Source of the DNA: Hydrogenophaga sp. IBVHS1
GTDB lineage: Bacteria; Pseudomonadota; Gammaproteobacteria; Burkholderiales; Burkholderiaceae_C
Direction: 5' to 3'
DNA: 64,000 nt
NCBI RefSeq assembly: GCF_002127265.1
Contig: NZ_NFUU01000003.1
Location: 186,001-250,000, forward strand
Shown: positions 1 to 8,276 of the stretch, piece after piece
Layout: each line of letters starts with the position of its first letter
Position numbering within the stretch: the stretch's first letter is position 1
The notes under the pieces: model-generated
Database searches by the model: none
Seen by the model: the letters and a program-made list of their open reading frames with translations, nothing else
What the model was told of the DNA's origin: nothing
Program-made: the position numbers and the translations under genes

Positions 1-1250
1 AGATTCCACTTGCCTTCATCGGCGCGGCCGGCCTCGCCCCAGCGGAAGCCGATCGAGCCGTTGGGCAGCACGGCCTTGCCACCGGTGTCGAAGGCCACCG
101 TCTTCCACTCGGGGTTGTTCTTCTGGCCGAGCTGGCCGTTGAAGTCGCTGGCGCGCAAATAGCGGTCGGGCACCAGGGTCTTGCTGCCGTCGGCCAGCGT
201 GTGTTCCTTCAGCATCACCAGCAGCGGCAGATCGGTGTAGCGGCGCGCGTAGTCGTCGAAGTAACTGCTGCGCGGCTTGCCGCCGTCGGGGAAATAGAAG
301 TTCTTCAGCACCACATGGCCCATGGCCATGGCGAGTGCGGCATCCGTCCCTTGCTTGGGGTGCAGCCAGAGGTCGGAGAGCTTGGCGACCTCGGAGTAGT
401 CGGGCGTCACGGCCACCGTCTTGGCGCCCTTGTAGCGCACCTCGGTGAAGAAGTGGGCGTCGGGGGTGCGCGTCTGTGGCACGTTGGAGCCCCAGGCGAT
501 GATGAACGAGCTGTTGTACCAGTCGGCCGATTCGGGCACGTCGGTCTGCTCACCCCACACCTGCGGGCTGGCCGGCGGCAAGTCGCAGTACCAGTCGTAA
601 AAGCTCATGCACACGCCGCCGATGAGCGAGAGGTAACGCGAGCCAGCGGCGTAGCTCACCATGCTCATGGCGGGGATGGGGCTGAAGCCGATGATGCGGT
701 CGGGCCCGTGCTGCTTGATGGTATAGACGTTGGCGGCGGCGATCAGCTGGTTGACCTCGTCCCAGGTGCTGCGAACGAAGCCGCCCATGCCGCGCACCTG
801 CTGGTAGTCGCGCCGGGCCTCGGGGTTCTCGACGATGCTGGCCCAGGCGTCCACCGGTGTCTTGGCCACATTCAATGCAGCGCGCCAGCGCTCCAGCAGA
901 CGCCCGCGCACCATGGGGTACTTCACGCGGTTGGCGCTGTAGAGGTACCAGCTGTACGAAGCCCCACGCGCGCAGCCGCGCGGTTCGTGGTTGGGCATGT
1001 CCCAGCGCGTGCGCGGGTAGTCGGTCTGCTGGGTTTCCCAGGTGACGATGCCGCCCTTGACGTAAATTTTCCAGGAGCAGGAACCCGTGCAGTTCACGCC
1101 GTGGGTGCTGCGCACGATCTTGTCGTGCGCCCAGCGGTTGCGGTAGGCGTCTTCCCAGGTGCGGTCTTCGCCGGTGGTCTGGCCGTGGTTACCTGAGAAG
1201 GTTTCCCTGGGCAGAGAGAAGTGGCTCAATCGGTCCAGAAAATGGCTCAT
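1..1250 (-). CDS. narG: Respiratory nitrate reductase alpha subunit NarG (5' part, truncated by window edge)
   Basis: This is the N-terminal 416 codons of the molybdenum subunit of the membrane-bound quinol:nitrate oxidoreductase, which reduces nitrate to nitrite on the cytoplasmic face. The ATG at 1250 has a GGAG ribosome site about 7 bases upstream. The N-terminal [4Fe-4S] region with its histidine ligand is visible as HGVNCTGSCSW, followed by the SFYDWYCDLP segment that supplies the molybdenum-ligating aspartate. NarG family blocks such as GSNVPQTRTPDAHFF and NGSIGFRWGE come next. The gene runs off the left edge, so the rest of narG and narHJI are expected there. It lies downstream of narK1 and narK2 on the same strand, separated by 364 bases with two large stem-loops. 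The family call is very secure. Confidence 0.97.
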   Translation of the reverse strand, partial: MSHFLDRLSHFSLPRETFSGNHGQTTGEDRTWEDAYRNRWAHDKIVRSTHGVNCTGSCSWKIYVKGGIVTWETQQTDYPRTRWDMPNHEPRGCARGASYSWYLYSANRVKYPMVRGRLLERWRAALNVAKTPVDAWASIVENPEARRDYQQVRGMGGFVRSTWDEVNQLIAAANVYTIKQHGPDRIIGFSPIPAMSMVSYAAGSRYLSLIGGVCMSFYDWYCDLPPASPQVWGEQTDVPESADWYNSSFIIAWGSNVPQTRTPDAHFFTEVRYKGAKTVAVTPDYSEVAKLSDLWLHPKQGTDAALAMAMGHVVLKNFYFPDGGKPRSSYFDDYARRYTDLPLLVMLKEHTLADGSKTLVPDRYLRASDFNGQLGQKNNPEWKTVAFDTGGKAVLPNGSIGFRWGEAGRADEGKWN

Positions 1251-1344
1251 GGGATGCTCCGGTTGGGGTGTGTTGTTGGGGTCATCTGCCGTCGATTCGG
1301 TTGTTGGTTCGGCTCGGATTGCAGGCCTGCTTTTGTGGGGGCCA

Positions 1345-1430
1345 ATGGCAGTGGGGTGGATGCTTCCGTTCGTGTCCCCCGGCCTGCGGCCTCCTCCTTT
1401 ACCTCACTGCAGCATCCACCCCACTGCCAT
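1345..1430. repeat. Stem-loop element A with perfect 20-bp arms
   Basis: Bases 1345-1364 are a perfect reverse complement of 1411-1430. The 46-base interior carries a core (about 1370-1404) reading TGTCCCCCG, then a small GGCC-TGC-GGCC hairpin, then CTCCTCCTTTACCT. The same core occurs in reverse orientation in the next stem-loop, but the outer arms differ completely. It lies in the narK2-narG spacer, inside the presumed nar transcript. Function is unknown; REP-like or MITE-like element and mRNA processing or stability structure are possibilities. Confidence 0.85.
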
Positions 1431-1490
1431 CGGCTGGCTGCACGGCTGGGCGCAATGACTGAAGGCTTTTGCGCGCCGACATCGTCTCCA

Positions 1491-1587
1491 GACTCAGGCC
1501 GGCGTGGCGCGCCGCTTCGGTAGGTAAAAGGAGGAGCCCGAAGGGCGGGGGACACGGACGAAGCGGCGCGCCACGCCGGCCTGAGTC
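1491..1587. repeat. Stem-loop element B with perfect 29-bp arms
   Basis: Bases 1491-1519 are a perfect reverse complement of 1559-1587. The interior (1520-1558), read on the minus strand, is nearly the same as the core of the neighbouring element at 1345-1430: TGTCCCCCG, a GCCC-TTC-GGGC hairpin, then CTCCTCCTTTTACCT. The small inner hairpin has compensating base changes between the two copies. The remainder of the 364-base spacer (1251-1614) holds a short GCAGGCCTGC palindrome at 1321-1330 and no gene that I can support. Confidence 0.85.
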
Positions 1588-1614
1588 CTGAAGCAACCGT
1601 GGAGCGAAGTGACT

Positions 1615-3243
1615 TCATGGGTTCTTGATCTCAGCGCCGGCACGCAGGTAGAACCACCAGTTCAAGACCAGGCAGACGGCGTAGAAGATGGCGAAGCCGT
1701 ACATGGCGTATTGCGGGGTGCCGGCCTTGATCTGCGCGCCGATCACCACCGGCGCGATGAAGGCACCGTAGGCGGCCACGGCCGAAGTCCAGCCCAGCAC
1801 GGGGCCGGCCTGCTGGCGGTCGAAGATGACGCCGATGGTGCGGAAGGTCGAGCCGTTGCCGATGCCGCTGGCAAAGAACAGCACGATGAACAGGCCGATG
1901 AAGGCGGGGAAGTACTGCTCGGGTGTGGCCGAGCCGTAGGCCTGCATCATCACGTAGCCCACTGCGGCGGAGGCCAGCACCATCACCGCCGAGATGACCT
2001 GGGTGACGATGGAGCCCCCGACCTTGTCGGAGATCCAGCCACCGAGGGGGCGCACCGCGGCACCGACGAAGGGGCCGATCCAGGCGTAGGTGAGGGCCGA
2101 GGGCGCGTTCGGGTTTTTGAGCGTGTGCGTCATCAAGCCAGCCGCGTCCGCCACGTGCTGGAACCCGAAGATCACCGTGATGGCCAGCGGCAGCACCATC
2201 GAGAAACCGATGAAGGAGCCAAAGGTGACGATGTAGAGCGCGGTGAGCGACCAGGTGTGCTTGTTGCCGAAGATCGCGAACTGCTTAGCCACGTTCTCCT
2301 TCATGGCACCGAAGGCGGCCACGCGCATCATGAGCAGCGCCAGCACGATGTCCAGCGGGATGGCGATCCACATGTTCAGGATGCCCAGCCCGGTGGGCGC
2401 TGGCAGGTACAGCCAGAGCATGAAGATGGCCGGGATGAAAGCCAGGGTGTAGAGGTAGGTGACCTTGGCGAACGCGACGATGGGGTTGCCGGTGTCGGGC
2501 GACACGGTCTTCAGGTTGTTCATGCCGAACCAGGCCAGGATCGACAGGGGAACGAGCGAGATCACCCAGGCGAAGCCGGCGTTCTGGATCCAGGTCGGTG
2601 TGCCTGCTGCGATCTTGCCGAAGATCCAGCCGCTGTCCTTCACCAGCGTCATCGGGTCGCCGCCAAAGGCCCCGAGCAAGGGCAGCGTCATCACGAGCGG
2701 GATGACGATCTGCATCGTGGTCACGCCGAAGTTGCCCAGCCCGGCGTTGAGGCCCAGCGCCGTGCCCTGCAGGCGCTTCGGAAAGAAGGTGCTGATGTTG
2801 GACATCGAGCTGGCAAAGTTGCCGCCGCCCACGCCGGACCACAGCGCCAGCAGCTGGAACGACCACAGCGGCCACTCGGGGTGCTGCAGCGCAAAGCCGG
2901 TGCCGATGGCCGGGGCCAGCAGCATCGCCGTGGTGAGAAAGATGGTGTTGCGTCCACCCGCCAGCCGCACCAGGAAAGACGCCGGGATGCGCATGGTGGC
3001 GCCCGAGATACCCGAGATGGCGGTGAGCGTGAACAACTCTGCCTGGGTGAAGGGAAAGCCCAGGTTGAGCATCTGCACCGTGATGATTCCCCACATGCCC
3101 CAGACGGCGAAACCGCACAGCAGGGCCGGCACGGAAATCCAGAGGTTGCGGTAGGCGATGCGTTTGCCGGTGGTGTTCCAGAAGGTCTCGTCTTCCGGGC
3201 GCCAGTCCACGATGTCGGGGCCGATCTTGTGTGTGTTGCTCAT
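1615..3243 (-). CDS. narK2: Nitrate/nitrite transporter, NarK2 type
   Basis: This is a 542-residue major facilitator superfamily protein of the nitrate/nitrite porter family with about 12 hydrophobic helices and a hydrophilic N-terminus of about 30 residues. The two nitrate-signature regions are seen as GVGGGNFASSMSNI and GIGNGSTF. Substrate arginines are expected in TMRIPASF and AAVRPLGGW. In the family, the longer NarK2-like member usually exchanges nitrate for nitrite; that mode is inferred here. The start lies 24 bases after the narK1 stop, so the two are cotranscribed, as in other narK1K2GHJI operons. It is larger than typical NarK proteins (about 460 residues) but no domain fusion is evident. 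Confidence 0.93.
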   Translation of the reverse strand: MSNTHKIGPDIVDWRPEDETFWNTTGKRIAYRNLWISVPALLCGFAVWGMWGIITVQMLNLGFPFTQAELFTLTAISGISGATMRIPASFLVRLAGGRNTIFLTTAMLLAPAIGTGFALQHPEWPLWSFQLLALWSGVGGGNFASSMSNISTFFPKRLQGTALGLNAGLGNFGVTTMQIVIPLVMTLPLLGAFGGDPMTLVKDSGWIFGKIAAGTPTWIQNAGFAWVISLVPLSILAWFGMNNLKTVSPDTGNPIVAFAKVTYLYTLAFIPAIFMLWLYLPAPTGLGILNMWIAIPLDIVLALLMMRVAAFGAMKENVAKQFAIFGNKHTWSLTALYIVTFGSFIGFSMVLPLAITVIFGFQHVADAAGLMTHTLKNPNAPSALTYAWIGPFVGAAVRPLGGWISDKVGGSIVTQVISAVMVLASAAVGYVMMQAYGSATPEQYFPAFIGLFIVLFFASGIGNGSTFRTIGVIFDRQQAGPVLGWTSAVAAYGAFIAPVVIGAQIKAGTPQYAMYGFAIFYAVCLVLNWWFYLRAGAEIKNP

Positions 3244-3267
3244 GGTGTTGTGAACCGACGCGTGGGG

Positions 3268-4536
3268 TCAGCTTTGAAGAGAAAAGGGTTTGGCGTTGGC
3301 GCCCATGACCTCGGTCTGGCGCACCTCGGTCCAGTACATCCAGATGAGCGAGACCCAGACCACGCCGTACATCAACATGAAGGCGCTGGAGCGGATGCCC
3401 GTGATGTCCATCAGCGCGCCGAACAGGATGGGCAGCACGAAGCCGCCGAGGCCACCGGCCAGGCCCACGATGCCGCTGATGGCGCCGATGTTCTTCGGGT
3501 AGTCATCGCTGATGTACTTGAAGACGCTGGCCTTGCCGAAGGCCCAGGCGATGCCCAGGATGAACATCAGCGCGGTGAAGAGGTAAACGTTGAGTCCGAT
3601 GTGGAAGGTCTTCGGACCGTCCACGGTGGCCACGGTGAAGTCGGTCTGCGGATACGACAGCAGGAACAGGCAGATCCAGCTCACCCACAGCACCCACCAC
3701 GTGACCTTGTGCGCGCCGAACTTGTCCGACATCACCCCGCCGACCGCACGCAACACGCCACCGGGCAGCGAGAAGCAGGCCGCCAGCAGCGCGGCCACGC
3801 GGATGTCCAGACCGAACTCGCCCACGTAGTACTGCACCATCCACAGCGAGAGCGCCACGTAACCACCAAAGACGATGCTGTAGTACTGGCAGTACTTGAG
3901 CACCTTGGGGTCTTTGAGTGCCTTGAGCTGGTCCATGAAGGACACGTTGCTCGGCACCAGGTGGTCGGGGTTGCTGTAGGTGAAGAGCCAGAACAGCACC
4001 ACGGTTCCCAGCATGATGGCCGCGTACACCTGCGGCACCATGGTCCAGCCGAAGGCCACCAGCAGCACCGGTGCCACGAACTTGTTGACCGCCGCGCCCG
4101 AGTTGCCCGCGCCGTACACGCCCATGGCCATGCCCTGACGGCTCTTCGGAAACCAGCGCGCCACATAAGGCGTGCCGACCGAGAAGGATCCGCCCGCAAG
4201 ACCCACGAACAGGCCGATGGTGAGGAAATGCCAGTAGGCGGTGGCGTAGCTCATGAGCCAGATGGCCGGCACGGTGATGGCCATGAGGATGGTCATCACG
4301 ATGCGGCCACCGTAGCGGTCGGTCCAGATGCCCAGCGGCACGCGCACCAGCGAGCCGGTGAGCACCGGCGTGGCCATGAGCAGGCCGAACTGGGTGGCGT
4401 TGAGGTCGAGCGCCTTCTTGATCGGGATGCCGATGACGCCGAACATCATCCAGACCATGAAACACACGGTGAAGGCCAGCGTGCTGACGATCAGCACGGA
4501 CCACGCTTTTTTGTCGTTGTTCAGTTCAGAAGCCAT
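3268..4536 (-). CDS. narK1: Nitrate/nitrite transporter, NarK1 type
   Basis: This is a 422-residue nitrate/nitrite porter of the major facilitator superfamily with 12 predicted helices. Nitrate-signature motifs GLAGGSFSVG and GIVGLAGGLGGF are present, with conserved arginines in SLVRVPLG and VLRAVGG. The type I form is generally a proton-coupled nitrate importer. I chose the ATG at 4536 because GGAG lies about 9 bases upstream; an upstream in-frame ATG at 4560 lacks a good ribosome site. It is the first gene of the narK1-narK2-narG transcript, about 155 bases downstream of a perfect FNR-type box. Confidence 0.92.
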   Translation of the reverse strand: MASELNNDKKAWSVLIVSTLAFTVCFMVWMMFGVIGIPIKKALDLNATQFGLLMATPVLTGSLVRVPLGIWTDRYGGRIVMTILMAITVPAIWLMSYATAYWHFLTIGLFVGLAGGSFSVGTPYVARWFPKSRQGMAMGVYGAGNSGAAVNKFVAPVLLVAFGWTMVPQVYAAIMLGTVVLFWLFTYSNPDHLVPSNVSFMDQLKALKDPKVLKYCQYYSIVFGGYVALSLWMVQYYVGEFGLDIRVAALLAACFSLPGGVLRAVGGVMSDKFGAHKVTWWVLWVSWICLFLLSYPQTDFTVATVDGPKTFHIGLNVYLFTALMFILGIAWAFGKASVFKYISDDYPKNIGAISGIVGLAGGLGGFVLPILFGALMDITGIRSSAFMLMYGVVWVSLIWMYWTEVRQTEVMGANAKPFSLQS

Positions 4537-4690
4537 GTTGTCTTTCTCCACGCGGGGCATGGCAAGACTTTCGGCGCTGGGCGCCTGCGTGGCTATCCGC
4601 CTCCCGGGCGCCCGGGGCGGCTCTGAAGAACGATGGTGGCGGGACGCGGTGCGTCCGGAAGAACTAGGCCGGCCGGTTTGCGGCCATCAC

Positions 4691-4704
4691 TTGATCTGGA
4701 TCAA
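4691..4704. promoter_or_regulatory. FNR/ANR-type operator TTGAT-N4-ATCAA
   Basis: The sequence TTGATCTGGATCAA is a perfect match to the FNR/ANR/DNR consensus. It sits about 155 bases upstream of the narK1 start and overlaps the last codon of the cupin gene that ends at 4701. It probably activates the narK1K2-narG transcript under low oxygen; that role is inferred from position. Confidence 0.85.
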
Positions 4705-5030
4705 TGCGAAAGAACGATCGTGACCAGCACGCTGGCGTCTTCCACCGCGAACAGGCTGTGGGGCACACCGCCATGCAGAAAGAGCAGTTGGCCGGCCTGC
4801 AGGCACTGCACGCCTTCGGGCGTCTCGAAATCGATCACACCTTCGAGGCACTGCACGGTGATCTCACCCGGGACCTGGTGCATCGGCATGGATTTGCCCA
4901 ACGGCAAGCGCAGGCGGATGACCTCGAGCTGCTCGGACTTGAACAAGGCGATGGACTGCGTGCTCAGCGCGTCACCTCCAAGGTGGCGCAGGTTGGCGAT
5001 TTCGCCGGAGTCGAGGTGGTGCAAGGCCAT
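4701..5030 (-). CDS. Small cupin-fold protein cotranscribed with narL
   Basis: This is a 109-residue single-domain cupin. The cupin motif 1 region appears as MHQVPGEITVQCLEGVIDF and motif 2 as LFLHGGVPHSLFAVED; metal-binding histidines are plausible at H of MHQV and H of VPHS. There is no signal peptide, so it should be cytoplasmic. The ATG at 5030 begins 5 bases after the narL stop, which suggests translation follows from narL. The substrate is unknown. Its place in a narX-narL-cupin unit suggests a role linked to nitrate/oxygen signalling, but nothing in the protein shows this directly. Confidence 0.8.
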   Translation of the reverse strand: MALHHLDSGEIANLRHLGGDALSTQSIALFKSEQLEVIRLRLPLGKSMPMHQVPGEITVQCLEGVIDFETPEGVQCLQAGQLLFLHGGVPHSLFAVEDASVLVTIVLSH

Positions 5031-5035
5031 GGCGG

Positions 5036-5734
5036 TTACCGATCCTGAAAAGCATGTCGGGCAGCGAACACCGCTGCCTGCACACGCGAGGTGAGGTGGA
5101 GTTTGCGCAGAATGTGCTGCACGTGGATCTTGACGGTGGTCTCGGCGATGTCGAGCTGGCGGGCAATGTGTTTGTTGCTGTCGCCGCGCGCGATCAGATG
5201 CAGGATTTCGAGCTCGCGCGTCGATAACGACGCCAGCTCGACATCGGCGCTGCCTGCAGGCGGCTCCTCGCCCGTCTCGCCGCTGGCCGGCGGCTGCGCA
5301 CGCAGCGCCGCGACCAGTTTGGTGGTCATTTCGGGGCTGACCACCGACTCGCCGTCCATCACCTTGACGATGGCCTGACACAGGTGGTGCGACTCGACCG
5401 TCTTGAGCAGGTAGCCGTCTGCGCCGGCCTTGAGCGCGGCCACCAGGTCGGCCTCGTTTTCGCTCACGGTGAGCATGAGCACCCGGCTGCCGGGCGCGGC
5501 TTCGCGCAGCGCGGGGATGGCATCGACCCCCAGCACGCCGGGCAGGTGGTTGTCGAGCAGGATCACATCGGGCCGCTGGCGTGCCAGACAGCGCAGCGCC
5601 TCGCCCACGTCGCCCGCCTCGCAGCTCACCTCAAAACGCGGGTCCTGCGAGAGCAGCGCCATGAGACCGCGGCGAAACAGGGAGTGGTCGTCGACCACGA
5701 GCAACTGGATCGGGCGGCGAAGGGCGGCGGTCAT
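5036..5734 (-). CDS. narL: Nitrate/nitrite response regulator NarL
   Basis: This is a 232-residue response regulator. The N-terminal receiver domain starts with LLVVDDHSLFRRGL (acidic DD pair), has the phospho-acceptor aspartate in ILLDNHLPG and the conserved lysine in YLLKTVE. A roughly 30-residue proline/glutamate-rich linker leads to a C-terminal LuxR/NarL helix-turn-helix (LSTRELEILHLIARGDSNKHIA). It overlaps the narX stop by 4 bases, the usual coupling for a sensor-regulator pair. NarL controls nar genes according to nitrate and nitrite. Confidence 0.93.
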   Translation of the reverse strand: MTAALRRPIQLLVVDDHSLFRRGLMALLSQDPRFEVSCEAGDVGEALRCLARQRPDVILLDNHLPGVLGVDAIPALREAAPGSRVLMLTVSENEADLVAALKAGADGYLLKTVESHHLCQAIVKVMDGESVVSPEMTTKLVAALRAQPPASGETGEEPPAGSADVELASLSTRELEILHLIARGDSNKHIARQLDIAETTVKIHVQHILRKLHLTSRVQAAVFAARHAFQDR

Positions 5735-7641
5735 GGGATGGTGTGCTCGATGGCAGGTGCAGCAATGGGACTGGCCGCCACCGGATGCTGTGGCAGGGTC
5801 AGGGACACGGTGGTGCCGTGGCCCGGCTCGGAACTCACGTCGACCTGCGCCCCGATGAGGGCAGCGCGCTCGCGCATGATCTTCAAGCCCACGTGGGAAT
5901 CGTCGGGCGTGTCCAGCGCATCGAAGCCCGCGCCGTCGTCCCGTACGCGAAAACGCCAGCGCGCGCCCTTGACCACGTCGAGCTGGATGTGGCTGGCCCC
6001 GGCGTGCTTGCGCACGTTGGAGAGCGCTTCCTGCAGCACATGCAGCACCTGAATCTGCACATCGGCCGGCAAGGGCAGGCCGTGGCCTTCCACATGCAGC
6101 TTCGCCGGCAGACCGCTCTGGTGCTGGAACTTCTGCAGCGTCTCCTGCAATGCACGCTCGATGTCGTCGGTGTTGGTTCGGGTGCGGAAGTGCACCAGCA
6201 GCTCGCGCACGTCGTTGATGCTTTCGCGCAGGCCTTCGTCGAGTTCGTCGAGCGTGCTCATAACGCGTTCGTCCTGGCCCTTCTGCGTGGCGTTGCGCAG
6301 CAGCTGCACCTGGATCTTGAGGAACGCGAGCGACTGGGCGATGGAGTCGTGCAGTTCACGCGCGATCAGCGCGCGCTCCTCGCCCACCGCCGCTTCACGC
6401 TCCAGCGCCGAGGCGCGCAGGCTCTCCAGCGCGTTGGCCAGATGACTGGCCAGAGCGTCCAGCAGCTCGGTCTCGCCCGCACTCAGGCTGGTCTGCGATC
6501 GGTAGAAAAGATTGATCTCGCCAATGATCCGCTGCTGCAGGCGCACCGGCACGCTCACCAGCGTCTCGAAGCCGGCGCGCACGCAGTGGCGCACCTCCAT
6601 GTCGTCATGGCTGCGGATGGGAATCACGCGGGTGCGCGCATCGGCCTGCAGGTTGCCGCAGGCGCACGCCCCGGCGAGCAGGCTGCGTTCTTCTTCCAAC
6701 ATGTCCTGGGGAAAACAGTCGGAGGCCAGCATCAGGTAGCGCTGGCTGGCCTCGTCGCTCCAGCGCACCGCCACCGCGTCGGCCTTCACCACCGCGCGCA
6801 CACGCTGGGCAAACCCCCGCGAGAGTTCCTCGATGCTGCCGGCACGGGCCAGGAAGGCGCTGACCTCGTACAGCGTCTCAAGCCGGGCGCGCTGCGCCTC
6901 GATGTGGCGGGTCTTGGTCTCCACCTGGGTCTCCAGGCCAGCGTACATCGACTGCAGCGTGGCCGCCATGCGGTTGAATCCAGCCGCCACTTGTCCGAAT
7001 TCGTCCAGCGTTTCGGCCTCTACACGCGCCTTGAAATCGCCCGACTCCAGGCGGCGCAGGCCCTGGCGCAGGTGCGCCAGCGGGTGGATCACATACATGT
7101 AGCCGGTGTAGAGCATGACCACCGCGCCGCCGATGGCCAGCGCCATCATCAGGAACTGGAACAGGTTGAGGATGGCGGTGAATCCGGAGAGCTGCTTCTC
7201 GATTGCCAGCACCAGAGCGTCGATGGCTTCAACAAAGGCGTCGGCGGTGGCCAGCGCCTGCGTGGGTTCGGGCGGGCGATCCTGCAACCACAGCGGGCGC
7301 TGGTTCTGCCACAGCGCCTCCACGGTGGCAAATTCGCGGCCCACCGCATCGTCCCAGGGCACAAACAGCGGGCGGCTGGCGTCACCGTGGCGCAGCAATT
7401 CCAGGCTCTGGTCGAACTGCTGCACCAGTGTCGCCACCTCCTGCGGTGCGCGCCCGGCCTGAGCCACGCTGGTGAGCCGCCAGGTCTGCATGCGCATGCG
7501 ACCCGCCTCATTCACCGCCGCCGCACCGCCTTCAAGCTGCCATGTCACCCACAGCGTGAGCCCGATGGACGCGAGCGCGACGAGCAGGAGCCCGGCGCCG
7601 ATGCGCACCAGCTTGGTCGAGAGGGAGGCGGTGGACACCAT
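5731..7641 (-). CDS. narX: Nitrate/nitrite sensor histidine kinase NarX
   Basis: This is a 636-residue membrane sensor kinase. It has an N-terminal transmembrane segment at about 10-30, a periplasmic domain beginning with a P-box-like nitrate-binding stretch (AVNEAGRMRMQTWRLT), a second membrane segment near 160-185 and a HAMP linker. A GAF-like central module includes a cysteine-rich ACACGN segment. The HisKA_3 dimerisation helix carries the phospho-histidine in ARELHDSIAQSLAFLK, and a HATPase domain with an SNVRKHA N-box is C-terminal. The ATG at 7641 is used; a GTG two codons upstream is an alternative and no strong ribosome site decides between them. It is followed by narL with a 4-base overlap. 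Confidence 0.93.
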   Translation of the reverse strand: MVSTASLSTKLVRIGAGLLLVALASIGLTLWVTWQLEGGAAAVNEAGRMRMQTWRLTSVAQAGRAPQEVATLVQQFDQSLELLRHGDASRPLFVPWDDAVGREFATVEALWQNQRPLWLQDRPPEPTQALATADAFVEAIDALVLAIEKQLSGFTAILNLFQFLMMALAIGGAVVMLYTGYMYVIHPLAHLRQGLRRLESGDFKARVEAETLDEFGQVAAGFNRMAATLQSMYAGLETQVETKTRHIEAQRARLETLYEVSAFLARAGSIEELSRGFAQRVRAVVKADAVAVRWSDEASQRYLMLASDCFPQDMLEEERSLLAGACACGNLQADARTRVIPIRSHDDMEVRHCVRAGFETLVSVPVRLQQRIIGEINLFYRSQTSLSAGETELLDALASHLANALESLRASALEREAAVGEERALIARELHDSIAQSLAFLKIQVQLLRNATQKGQDERVMSTLDELDEGLRESINDVRELLVHFRTRTNTDDIERALQETLQKFQHQSGLPAKLHVEGHGLPLPADVQIQVLHVLQEALSNVRKHAGASHIQLDVVKGARWRFRVRDDGAGFDALDTPDDSHVGLKIMRERAALIGAQVDVSSEPGHGTTVSLTLPQHPVAASPIAAPAIEHTIP

Positions 7642-7650
7642 GGGCACAGG

Positions 7651-8166
7651 TTAGCGGCTTTCGCCTCCGGCAGATACCCGGGAGCGACGGACTGCTGCCT
7701 CGGGCGGTCGCGGCAGGCCGGGCACCAGGCGCACCCGCTGGGCGCCGCGTGCACCCGGTGCTGGCGCAACCAGGTCGGCCAGCGTCACGCCGTCGAGCAC
7801 TTCCAGGCAGCGGTCCATGGCCTCGCGCAGCGCGCTTTTCAGGCGGCAATGGCCGTCGAGGCGGCAGGTGTTGTGTTCGGCGTCAAAACACTCCACCAAG
7901 GTGAAATCGCTCTCGGTCTGGCGCACCACCTCGCCCAGCACGATGGTGTGCGCAGGCTTGAGCAGGCGCAGACCACCGCCCCGTCCGCGCGTGGTTTCCA
8001 GCAGGCCCTGGCCGGAGAGCGTCATCACGATCTTGGTCAGGTGGCTGCGCGAGATGCCGTGCGCCTCAGCGATTTCGCCCACGGTGGCGGGTTGCTCGCG
8101 CTGTTCGCTGGCGGCGCAATACATCAGCACGCGCAGGCTGTAGTCGGTCCATTGGGTCAATCGCAT
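7651..8166 (-). CDS. nsrR: Rrf2-family nitric-oxide-sensing repressor NsrR
   Basis: This is a 171-residue Rrf2 regulator. The N-terminal winged helix-turn-helix begins MRLTQWTDYSLRVLMYCA, as in NsrR. Three cysteines spaced as in the NsrR [Fe-S] site occur in CFDAEHNTCRLDGHC. NsrR represses NO-detoxification genes until NO modifies the cluster. The ATG at 8166 has AAGGAGG about 8 bases upstream. The last 30 or so residues are arginine/proline-rich and longer than in enteric NsrR. It faces ytfE across a 110-base spacer with a strong palindrome, the usual regulator-target layout. Confidence 0.9.
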   Translation of the reverse strand: MRLTQWTDYSLRVLMYCAASEQREQPATVGEIAEAHGISRSHLTKIVMTLSGQGLLETTRGRGGGLRLLKPAHTIVLGEVVRQTESDFTLVECFDAEHNTCRLDGHCRLKSALREAMDRCLEVLDGVTLADLVAPAPGARGAQRVRLVPGLPRPPEAAVRRSRVSAGGESR

Positions 8167-8240
8167 GGTGCATCCTCCTTCAGGCCGATGTCCTTCTGGA
8201 CGGCTTGAATGTTCATATGGCGTGCATTTTATGCGCTAAT

Positions 8241-8261
8241 ATATTCATTCCATATGAATAT
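8241..8261. promoter_or_regulatory. Palindromic operator between nsrR and ytfE (probable NsrR site)
   Basis: ATATTCAT (8241-8248) and ATGAATAT (8254-8261) form a 21-base AT-rich dyad around a central C. It ends about 15 bases before the ytfE start and stands out from GC-rich surroundings. Rrf2 proteins bind dyads of this kind, and adjacency to nsrR suggests an NsrR operator. A second weaker dyad (GCAT-TTT-ATGC, 8224-8234) lies just upstream. Confidence 0.65.
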
Positions 8262-8276
8262 TAAAGGACCCTAGCC

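Noticed and set aside
1609-4626. A 1005-codon plus-strand open frame opposite narK1 and narK2
   Set aside because: It is a high-GC mirror of two clearly recognisable transporters, is extremely rich in His, Asp, Glu, Gly and Arg, and shows no protein family features.
5743-8208. An 821-codon plus-strand open frame opposite narX and nsrR
   Set aside because: Its composition (His/Gln/Arg/Ala-rich) is that of an antisense shadow, and the minus strand carries unmistakable NarX and NsrR.
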